A stretch of DNA of 64,000 nt from Clarkia xantiana subsp. parviflora. Lineage: Eukaryota; Streptophyta; Magnoliopsida; Myrtales; Onagraceae. How positions within the stretch are numbered: position 1 is the first letter of the stretch; the number at the start of each line of letters is the position of its first letter. A model generated the notes under the pieces. The model was not told the DNA's origin. It ran no database searches and was given only the letters and a program-made list of their open reading frames with translations. The position numbers were made by a program, and so were the translations under genes. Shown here in pieces: positions 56,340 to 64,000 of this stretch. The stretch spans positions 29,556,763 through 29,620,762 of the forward strand of contig JAPTYO010000007.1 in the NCBI GenBank assembly GCA_036873135.1. Direction: 5' to 3'.

Positions 56340-56515
56340 AATGATTCGGGATTAAGATGGATTCAACGGTCCCAGAAATTCTCAGGTAGCATTCACCTTC
56401 ATGTGGTCACTTGTCCGAGATTATGATTGCTTCAACGGCCCGGGATTCTTTTACGTTGCATCTGATTTTGATTTGGCTCTTCTTCGGGACTATGACAGGT
56501 TTAATGGTCCTGGAC
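56340..56515 (+). repeat. Three degenerate repeats downstream of the RRM ORF
   Basis: Phrases of about 30 bases starting at about 56347, 56415 and 56484 (spacing 68-69) share GGGA(T/C)TA.GA, TTCAACGG and CC.GGA. Translated, they read RDYDCFNGPG and RDYDRFNGPG, with one copy holding a stop. They are likely remains of a C-terminal coding region. Confidence 0.65.
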
Positions 56516-57563
56516 ACACCTTGATGACAATGTGTCTTTAAGGGGTGAGCTATGATATAAGATAGATATAGTATATGAGTCTTAATATTATAATAATGGG
56601 GGAAAAGTATTAGAATGTGATAGTTTGTGGGTGAAAAGGGTAATTTAGGGTTAGTTGTTTATATATATGTTATGGGTGTGAAGACAACAAGTATGGAAAT
56701 TATGAATGTTGAGGAGCTTAGCTCTCTCTATCTCTACATCTAATCTTCTTGAGTCTTCAATTCTCTGATCCTAATCTATCCACCTTCTATCATATCGATT
56801 GGGTTCGTATCAATTAATCTCGAATAAATGTATCATAATCTCGATAAAGATTTTAGACTCATTTGCAAATTAATAGAAAAAAGGGGTTTTGGCCTTGAAA
56901 ACCCAATTGAGTATAAACTGGCTAAGTGGAAAGACGGAAAAAAGGTTTGCTGAACTTATATCTAAATAAAAAAATAAAAAATGGTTAATAACCTATGAAA
57001 CGTCTGAACTTTGACTCATGTTAACCGGAGAGGTCTGAAGTTTCAAAAGTTAATATGGAAGGTCTGAAGTTTCAACTTTGTTGATATAAGAGGTCTCCGT
57101 TAATTTTTTTCCCTTTTTTCTTAAAACCGACGGAAATTGGTCACATGCTTGGCATGTTACCGGAAATAAAATTAAATCCCAAAAATTTCATTCTATCAAA
57201 GTGTGCCCCTCACATACTTGAAATGAAAAGACGAAAATGCCCCAATCGTGGCCGACTACCACCCGCGGCCGACGACCACCACCACCCAAGGCCGACGACG
57301 ACCACCAACCGGGTCGGCCACCACCAAATCGTGGCCGGCCACCACCCCAATTGGTGGTGGCCGGCCCCGATTGGTGGTGGTCGCCACCCCAATCGGGGCC
57401 AGCAGCCCCAATTGGGGCTGCTGGCCACGATTCGGGCCATAGAGGGCTCCGACGAAACCCTCTGTGGCTCAATCAGATCCAGGGACCCCCGATCTGGAGC
57501 CCCCTGGCCACGATTTGAGTGGCGGCAACCACCGAACGGGGCTGGCCGGCCACGATCACAATT

Positions 57564-57897
57564 TGCGGTTCGACGCCGGTCTAAAGGAAAATAGGAACCG
57601 TCGTCTGGTTTGATTAAGTGTGGCTTTGGGAGACTCTTTACTCAGTGTACGTAAATAGGGGTAGCGCGCGGTACCTAGACAGCAGTCTGAACCCCGTCAG
57701 ACTTAGGCAATCCGACGGGGTTCGGATTGCCCGTGGACAATCTGGGCCATCCGGATTGCCCCGGCAATCGACGCGCATGCCGCGCTTCCGGACCGTTTTG
57801 AACCTCGGGTGACGCGTTTGGATCCGTTATGTGATTTTCGACGTGTTTACGAAGTCCGGAATGTAAATACGAACCTGAATTGGGCAGATATCCATCA
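57564..57897 (-). mobile_element. Gypsy 3' LTR, truncated
   Basis: Matches 59222-59557 almost base for base (GGTTCGACGCCGGTCTAAAG through GGCAGATATCCATCA). It lacks the other half of the LTR. The polypurine tract CTCGGGGGCAAG lies beside it on the minus strand (about 57898-57909). Confidence 0.8.
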
Positions 57898-58890
57898 CTT
57901 GCCCCCGAGTCAAGTAACGGTTCAAACCATACTTCACTCTATTTTAAGATAGGATATGAGCCCAATTTAGGTTCGGTGCTGACCTCAGGGGTGGCTTGTT
58001 TTACAATTGGGCGCGAAGGCCTTGATTTTGCTCCACTTTAATTCTTGTCGGGAGACTCATTAACTGCTGACATGGTTAGTGCAACAAGCAATGTGCATAT
58101 AACAATGAACAATAGACAGTGCACATATAGCAGTGAACAGTGGACAGTGAACACATGACAGTGGACACATAGCAATGAACATCGGACAGTGCACACATGA
58201 CAATGGACACATAGCAATGAACAGCGGACAGTGTGCACATGATAATGGACTTAAGCAATAATTCCCATGGATATGTGCAATCATGATCTATGATGTTAAC
58301 ATGAATGTGATGACATGATATAAAATATGTGAGCACATAATCAATAATTGAATCACGAAAATAATCATGTAATAATAAAAAACATGAATCATGTGTCATG
58401 TCCGTAGACTGGCGGCGGAGATGGTGGTGGTGGCGGAGGTGGTGGAGCATATCCTTGATTTTCTGAATGCTAACCACTCTTCAAGTGCAGCCATCATGGC
58501 GGGTGACTCTGGTGGCGGTGGGTTTGCACCTCCTTCTTGTTGCTGAACTCCTTCAGCTGGCATTCCGTAAGGGAACTCTTCATTGATGTGCGCCCTAGGC
58601 TCGAACCCGGGAGGGGGTGTTACGCGTGCTGCGTTCTGGATTTCCGGACCATGCTGTTCGGCAGGCACGCTTCTGGTTGGCACGGAGGAAGCAGTGGATG
58701 TGGCTTCGGGGATGTAAGAAGGTCCAGGCTGACTTCTCGTCGGCTTCCGATTTTTGGTTGCAGCTTTCTTCAGGCGGCCAGGGCCTCTCTTCTTCCCCTA
58801 CGGGTTGACATCATCGGGAGGAGGTTGATTGCTTGTCATAGCTCGTAGTGCGATATAGCATTTTGTTCGAATCTCGCGGACGGCGCCAAG
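57898..58890 (-). mobile_element. Gypsy element interior with gag-start remnant and tandem repeats
   Basis: Minus-strand orientation. Next to the LTR is a primer-binding site TTGGCGCCGTCCGCG (58876-58889). Short open stretches follow with a Pro/Ser-rich gag-like start (ORFs 58798-58992 and 58396-58683) but no zinc knuckle, protease or polymerase. About 58080-58250 holds degenerate 42-bp tandem repeats (GGACACATAGCAATGAACA). It is a deletion derivative. Confidence 0.6.
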
Positions 58891-59557
58891 TGTTGCGTCC
58901 AAATCCAACCGGGGAGTTGGACTCTTCGTCACTTCGGGTTGTGATCGTGTCGAGTTGTCGGATGACGACTGCGGGTTGTCGGCAATGTGCACTTCGCCGG
59001 CTTCGCGTACTCCTTACCTGCACAAAGGGCAGTAACCAGCACGGAGAGGGGGGGGGGGGGTGCTGGTTGAGCCCTCTCCAATGCTTAAATAACAGTCTAG
59101 AGAGAGAAAGTTTCTAGAGAGAGGTCAGAGCTCCAAAGCCAATCTCTTGAGAATATCCCCCTCAAATGGGTGGCCAATGTCCTCTATTTATAGGGAGCCT
59201 TGAAACCGAGCCCGGTTTTTGTGCGGTTCGACGCCGGTCTAAAGGAAAATAGGAACCGTCGTCTGGTTTGATTAAGTGTGGCTTTGGGAGACTCTTTACT
59301 CAATGTACGTAAACAGGGGTAGCGCGCGGTACCTAGATAGCAGTCCGAACCCCGTCGGACTTAGGCAATCCGACGGGGTTCGGATTGCCTGTGGACAATT
59401 CGGGCCGTCCGGATTGCCCAGGAAACCCGGACGCGCATGCCGCGCTTCCAGACCGTTTTGAACCTCGGGTGACGCGTTTGGATCCGTTATGTGATTTTTG
59501 ACGTGTTTACGAAGTCCGGAATGTAAATACGAACCCGAATTGGACTGATATCCATCA
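58891..59557 (-). mobile_element. Gypsy 5' LTR, complete
   Basis: A 667-bp LTR, TGATGGATATCAGTCC start and GGACGCAACA end on the minus strand, followed by the primer-binding site. It includes a G13 run (59048-59060) and a TATA-like CTATAAATAGAGG on the minus strand near 59190. Related to 32020-32654. Confidence 0.8.
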
Positions 59558-59857
59558 CCTTCCATATTAACTTTTGAAACTTCAGATCTCTTCAGTTAAC
59601 ATGGGTCAAACTTCAGACCTTTCATAGGTTATTAACTCAATAAAAAATGACACAATGGAGTAGTAAAGTGTAACTATGGAATATATATATGGAGAAAGAT
59701 GTATTTAATTTGGAAAATTTTATGTTCTTTATATACCGGAGGCTATTAGGTTAGGAATCCAGCTGGTTCTTTTTTTTGTGGTGTCCTAACACGTGCCAAT
59801 GAGGATGGTAGCAGAATGAAAGCGTATATGCAAGTTACGTGTTTCACACTCACCCTC

Positions 59858-60170
59858 ATTTTTTATTTTGTTCAATTTAGTTCATCTAATACATCTAATT
59901 TTTATTTTGTTTAATTAGGTCCTAAAATTTCAAAATCGAACTCAATTTACTTAGCCGGACCTACCCTAGGGTTAGGTCAATTGAGTTCGATTGGGTTCAG
60001 TTGGTTTCGATTTTGAAATTTTAAGACTAAATTAAACAAAATAAAAGTTAAGGATGTTTTAGAGGGACTAAATTGAACAAAAATTAAAGTTTAGGACCGG
60101 TCACGTGAGTTGCACACGTCATTTAACGATAAAAACTAATGAATATACCAAAAACTACATTTTATTTCAA
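59858..60170. mobile_element. Foldback remnant related to the Mutator-like element at 29537
   Basis: The two halves are inverted copies (TTATTTTGTTCAATTTAGTTC pairing with GGGACTAAATTGAACAAAA) around TTAGGTCAATTGAGTTCG. The same phrases make up the inner arms of the 29537-30416 element. Outer ends and target duplication are missing. Confidence 0.6.
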
Positions 60171-60340
60171 ACGTTTTATACTAAAAGTATTAAAAAAAAA
60201 ATATATACCAAAATTCACATTAGGTCAATATGAAAAGTACATTTAACCATTAAATATTTCATATTTGAATAATGTGTATAGAAAAATAATTACAACCGTC
60301 ACTTTACCAGAATACCAACTAAACAGATACGACTGATAAT

Positions 60341-61212
60341 TAGGGATGTCAACGGGTCGCGGGTACCCGTTGACCCGCGGGGCCCCGCCCCGTTTTTGAC
60401 CCGCCAACCCGTGCCCCGTGGGAAATAGGGCGGGTTCGGGTCTAACTACCTACGGGGCGGGGCGGGTTCGGATCTGGGGTCCCGGAGCCCCGTAGACCCG
60501 CCCAGCATAATATGTATATTTAATTAATAATATTTTTCCTTGATATTTTCAAAATGTTGGAATAAGAGACACGGCTTCAACTTAAGGCTCCAATCAAAAC
60601 CCTAAATAAGTAAAGCAGAGAGACACGCAACAGCCAACAACCCAACCGCCGCCACTGTTACCACCATCTATGTCGCCACCACCTATGTCTCCGTCGTAGA
60701 CCTCACCGTTCCTCTTCCCCGCTACCACTTTGACAGTCCTTCCCAACCCATCTTCTTCATCCCCAACCTCCTCTCTTCTCCCTTGCCGACCAATTCCTTC
60801 TTCCAGAACTTCACACTGAAAAACGGCGAGAATGATGAAATTGGAAGGCTACACCACCTGTTTTGGACATTGGCCGTGGGGGTTGATAAAATTGGAGAGG
60901 ATATGATCTTTTTGAAATATCCATGCTCCTCTGTTATAGCACCAAGCCACCAACCCTTTCTCTACATTGAATTAAATCCTTCTCACGTTCTTTTTCCTGG
61001 TAATTCTTCTCTCACGGTGAATGAATCCTATTCCTATATGGCTTAAGAATCGCGGGTCGGGGCGGGGCCCCGCGGGTCGCCCTGTGGAATTTTATGATCT
61101 ATAAGACCCGCCCCGAGATTTGTATGGGGCGGACACGGGTCGAGCGTGGTAACCCGCGGGGCGGGTTCGGGGCTGGCAATACCCGCCCCGCCCCGACCCA
61201 TTGACATCCCTA
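60341..61212. mobile_element. hAT-type element carrying a GH81 gene fragment, 872 bp
   Basis: Ends TAGGGATGTCAACGGGT and ACCCATTGACATCCCTA are inverted repeats. A perfect 8-bp duplication CTGATAAT (60333-60340 and 61213-61220) marks a hAT insertion. Both subterminal regions (60341-60500 and 61048-61212) are GC-rich arrays of GGCGGGT/ACCCGCC. The interior is host-like sequence with a recognisable gene piece. No transposase. Confidence 0.88.
60690..61046 (+). pseudogene. Glycosyl hydrolase family 81 (endo-1,3-beta-glucanase) fragment inside the hAT element
   Basis: In frame with the ATG-like codon at 60783, the text reads IPNLLSSPLPTNSFFQNFTL, the N-terminal signature of plant GH81 endo-1,3-beta-glucanases. 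Upstream codons (FDSPSQPIFF) continue the match. After KNGE the similarity fades. The rest of the 87-codon ORF (to 61046) is not recognisably GH81, and the catalytic domain is absent. It is a captured piece that cannot be an enzyme by itself. Whether it is transcribed cannot be told. Confidence 0.75.
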
Positions 61213-61305
61213 CTGATAATAAACATTATACGAATACGTGTCTTGCCACTCGGGTCGGGTGAAAAAAAAAACATGAAAAACAAGGAGAGGTTGGGTTGGG
61301 CGCTC

Positions 61306-61535
61306 TACGTCACAAGTTACGTCAGGACGCGGAAGTTGAAGTTGAAAGGTCCACGTGGAGGATAAGCACAGGTGACTGTTTGAATGAGTAAACGACAGGT
61401 TGGTGATATCCGCAAAGCCCATGACACGTGGAGGGCCCATGTTTGACATCACGGTCCATTTTTGTGACGCAAGAGATGGCGAACTGAAGCCTACTAAATT
61501 CAACCCGTTTTGTCCGCGTTGCTTGCTGACGTCAC
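61306..61535. promoter_or_regulatory. Cluster of ACGT-core (bZIP-type) motifs
   Basis: TACGTCA at 61306-61312 and 61318-61324, G-boxes in CCACGTGG (61351-61358) and GACACGTGG (61423-61431), and the palindrome TGACGTCA (61528-61535). Five ACGT cores in 230 bases are more than expected by chance in this AT-rich window. No gene start is identifiable beside them. Confidence 0.5.
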
Positions 61536-61539
61536 CTCC

Positions 61540-62280
61540 CTCCTAGCACCGTCCGCCGCTAGACCTATTTTATTCATTATTATATTATTAGTATATTTAA
61601 TTTTTTTGGTCATTATTAGTATAATATTCCAAATCCATTTTTCGTATTTAGATAGATGTATTCATCTTCATGCTGATAAACGGTACCAACTTCTTAGTAT
61701 AATTTTTAACCTTAAAATTAATGATCTATATAATATAATATAACAGTTTCATTCAAGTTTTGAAAATGGAAAATATACATAGTTCGTTTTACGAGCTAAT
61801 TTTATGCTACCTGTTGAATCATAAAAGTTTGTACTTCTCCTTAACTCCATCGCAGCAAACACCTGCAAAAATGAAATTGGGTGTTTGAGTTTGACCCATG
61901 ATTCTTATTGGACGATCTAATTAGTATAGTTTTTTACATGAATAATAAACATAGTGAGCTTACTATTTTAACCGTCTTTTGTGTGGATTTCCTCATGCTC
62001 GTGATTGGCTCATGGGATAACGACTCTTGGTCTTTCACTGGCCAAGAATGGCGAGCAATGATGACAAGCATGTCGTTACCCTGACCCCGCGGTATTGATG
62101 ACAAGCAGACATTATTGATGACAAACAGGTCACCACCTGACGTTAATGATAAACATGTCTCTCCTTGGAGTCGCCGGCATAAGTGTATTTGTTGGTTGTT
62201 CAACATGTGGGTTAGATGGCGAAGACTATTCCACTAAATTATGTCTTAGTCGTTGCTTCTGGCTAATACGATGCTGGAAT
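61540..62280. other. Intergenic, no supported gene
   Basis: AT-rich, with a few short ORFs (for example 61934-62206) lacking family resemblance. Repeated ATGACAAGCA/GATGACAAACA phrases near 62060-62130. Confidence 0.5.
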
Positions 62281-62285
62281 GAGTA

Positions 62286-62702
62286 TGTTAGAATCCACAT
62301 TGGGCCGAGCCAAACCCAACGGGCCAGAGAGCAATCATATATGCAAGTAGGGTTCCATCCAAAAACCAATTGGTGATAGAAGCGAGGAGGTGGTCCACTT
62401 ACTTATATACTACTCACGGTGGAGTATCTATTTCAACATTCCCCTTCATCATGAGGGCTCTCTGATTTCAACAGACCATCTCCCAAGCCCATACCCGATC
62501 CGGGCTCTGATGTCATGATAGAATCCACATTGGGCCGAGCCAAACTCAACGGGCCAGAGAGCAATCATATATGCAAGTGGGGTTACATCCAAAAATCAAT
62601 TGGTGATAAGAGGAGGTGACCCACTTACTTATATACTGATCTATTGTGGATAGACCATCCGGTGTGGTACTCCAGACTCACGGTGGAGTGTCTATTTCAA
62701 CA
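62286..62702 (-). mobile_element. TRIM/SMART-type miniature LTR retrotransposon, 417 bp
   Basis: Direct repeats 62286-62438 (153 bp) and 62516-62702 (187 bp) are LTRs on the minus strand (TGTTGAAATAGA start, GGATTCTA(T/A)CA end). The 77-bp interior holds a primer-binding site TGACATCAGAGCCC (62502-62515, minus strand) and a polypurine AAGGGGAA. The flanking pentamers GAGTA and AAGTA match at four of five. No coding capacity. Confidence 0.85.
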
Positions 62703-62707
62703 AAGTA

Positions 62708-63245
62708 ATCGGGTATGCTTCCCGCGTCGTGAAGTCGTGACGTAGCGACAAATTTACCAAAACAATGCAAGGATTTGGGGGCAATCCTTGCATTGTTGGA
62801 AACATATAGGGTCAAAACACCATTTTCCCTATAAGGTGACGAGATCAAAATAAAATATTAAGGAATATACTAAAAAAAAAAAAAACGATAATGGGAATTG
62901 AAAATAGCCATGTGTAGCACCCGGAGAAGAATTCCCACGTTAGTGGCGACGTAATGCAACGTCAGCGCACTCATATAAATATCATCAATCGTCGTCAGCC
63001 TCAACAAATGGAGGCGTTAATTTAACTCTTATCTAAATAAATATATTTCGAATCGATTATATTAGAGGTTGGCAAAAAAAAAATCGATTATATTAAATAA
63101 TTCAACATAACAAAATTGGTAAATCTAAATTTTAATATACTAATTTAAAAACTATTTTTTGCACCAATTGTGCGTCAGCTAACATAATACAATGTTTTAT
63201 TTTAATAAATTCTCACACAATGCGCGCGCACGTGTTCAATAATTA

Positions 63246-63286
<41 letters not shown>

Positions 63287-64000
63287 ATTTTCCTTTTCCT
63301 TCTTTTGAATAGCCCCAAGGGTCACTTTTATTTAATTGGGACGTTGCTACCAGCTGGGTGTGTCCCTACAAATGCATTGCTAATTAAGTATGAATAATGC
63401 ACTCAACATAGGCGTACGTACTAAATACAAACCCATAACTTCACAATGATGTATTTATTTTTTCTATTTATTTATGCAATGTCACTACAAATTCCAATTG
63501 ATTAGGGATCGTATTACACTTACAATAGCTTTGGAGGGCATATTACAAAACTCTAGATTTTTGTTAATAAAATGGTTAATGATCAAATTATTAGTTGATA
63601 TTTAGACACTCATACTAATTGGCATGTGAATTTATTTTTCGGGTGGACGGTTTGATAACTTTGATTTAGTTTGTAAACAAATTGCTAATTTTGTTAAATA
63701 TTTCGTCTAGTCTGAACATAATTATCATATGATTGCACGTGATTAAAGAAAAATCGAAAAAAATATATAAAAATTTAAAATTGCCCTCATCTACGTAGTT
63801 ATTCATAAAATCCACATCATCAAAATTTCAAAGTTCCGTGATAAGCATTCCAAGAATCGGCTTTTCCTTTAGGACAATTTTGTAATTTTATAAAAAAAAT
63901 CTGATATTTCTTTAATCACATATACACTACGTGAAAAATTCCGTCTAATTGACAAAATATTTAACATAGATAACAATTTTATCCACAATCGAAACTTGAA
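62708..64000. other. AT-rich intergenic sequence at the right edge
   Basis: No gene supported. Contains an inverted CAATGCAAGGATT/AATCCTTGCATTG pair at about 62765-62800, a poly-A run near 62870 and an (AT)n microsatellite at about 63247-63283. Confidence 0.55.

Larger units (their letters stand above)
55022..56812 (+). mobile_element. Compact non-autonomous LTR retroelement carrying an RRM-protein gene
   Basis: LTRs at 55022-55283 and 56553-56812 (about 260 bp, TGATATGGGATAG/TGATATAAGATAG start, GGTTCGTATCA end) are flanked by a perfect 5-bp duplication ATTAA (55017-55021 and 56813-56817). A tRNA-Met-like primer-binding site TGTTATCAAAGCC (55285-55297) and a purine tract TTAAGGGGTGAGC (56538-56550) complete the element. 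There is no gag or pol. The only open gene is the RRM-like ORF at 55603-56220. Confidence 0.9.
56983..59638. mobile_element. Mutator-like element invaded by a gypsy element
   Basis: The left end GGTTAATAACCTATGAAACG pairs with the right end (59560-59638, TTTCATAGGTTATTAACTCA) over about 80 bases. ATAAAAAAT is repeated just outside both ends (56974-56982 and 59639-59647). The left half has the family landmarks GTCACATGCTTGGCATGT and GTGTGCCCCTCACAT, then a GC-rich core with nested palindromes (57240-57563). The rest was replaced by the gypsy-type element at 57564-59557. ORFs across 57145-57594 read the GC-rich core. Confidence 0.75.

Noticed and set aside
57145..57594. 149-codon ORF with His/Pro/Arg-rich sequence
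   Set aside because: Spans element end, GC-rich palindromic core and truncated gypsy LTR. Not a continuous gene.
58060..58284. Possible CRISPR-like or coding repeat array
   Set aside because: The repeats are adjacent and degenerate without spacers, inside a plant gypsy element. A CRISPR array is not plausible.
61210..61503. 97-codon minus-strand ORF
   Set aside because: Runs across the right end of the hAT element and its target duplication, with no recognisable domain.

Overview
This window is nuclear DNA of a flowering plant, most likely a eudicot. The evidence is AT-rich intergenic sequence, GT-AG introns, plant-specific gene families (SABATH carboxyl methyltransferase, class II O-methyltransferase, fasciclin-like arabinogalactan protein) and dense, nested plant transposons. 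I cannot name the species. There are no bacterial operons, CRISPR arrays, rRNA genes or tRNA genes.

Four host genes look intact: a three-exon O-methyltransferase of the resveratrol/isoflavone OMT type (19427-22179, +, 353 aa), a four-exon SABATH methyltransferase close to salicylate/benzoate carboxyl methyltransferases (33547-36953, +, 364 aa), a single-exon Ser/Pro-rich disordered plant protein of unknown function (39758-40387, -, 209 aa), and a two-exon fasciclin-like arabinogalactan protein (48545-50269, +, 239 aa). Each methyltransferase has a truncated duplicate a few kb away (OMT at 23505-23797, SABATH at 30573-31230), and both duplicates are cut off against transposon sequence. A small secreted-type ORF (38816-39061, -) is a weaker candidate.

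The left third (1-17.3 kb) is a nest of related Copia-type LTR elements. A minus-strand element occupies 1-4417 and has two LTRs in tandem at its 5' end. A minus-strand LTR was split by a composite plus-strand element (5500-16755) flanked by a perfect 5-bp target duplication (AATAC). That composite contains an almost complete but dead Copia copy (6786-15257) and extra LTRs. The host sequence around it is an AT-rich tandem repeat, with one unit on the left and three on the right.

From 22 to 33 kb, Copia fragments, a 1.34-kb solo LTR, a short non-autonomous LTR element, a Mutator-like foldback element and a Ty3/gypsy fragment fill the space between the OMT and SABATH genes. The right third (37-64 kb) is mostly non-autonomous DNA transposons identified by terminal inverted repeats plus target duplications (Mutator-like 9 bp, hAT 8 bp, Harbinger TTA). 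It also holds two small LTR elements and a compact LTR retroelement (55022-56812) whose only open gene is a polypyrimidine-tract-binding-like RRM protein.

The observations most worth a second look are the RRM-carrying retroelement, a hAT element carrying a glycosyl hydrolase family 81 fragment, a Mutator-like element with an organelle-like core, a Mutator-like family with copy-specific GC-rich palindromic cores, a perfect 26-bp hairpin at 39333-39423, and an in-frame stop between two candidate start codons of the OMT gene. All calls were made by eye; no database search was run.
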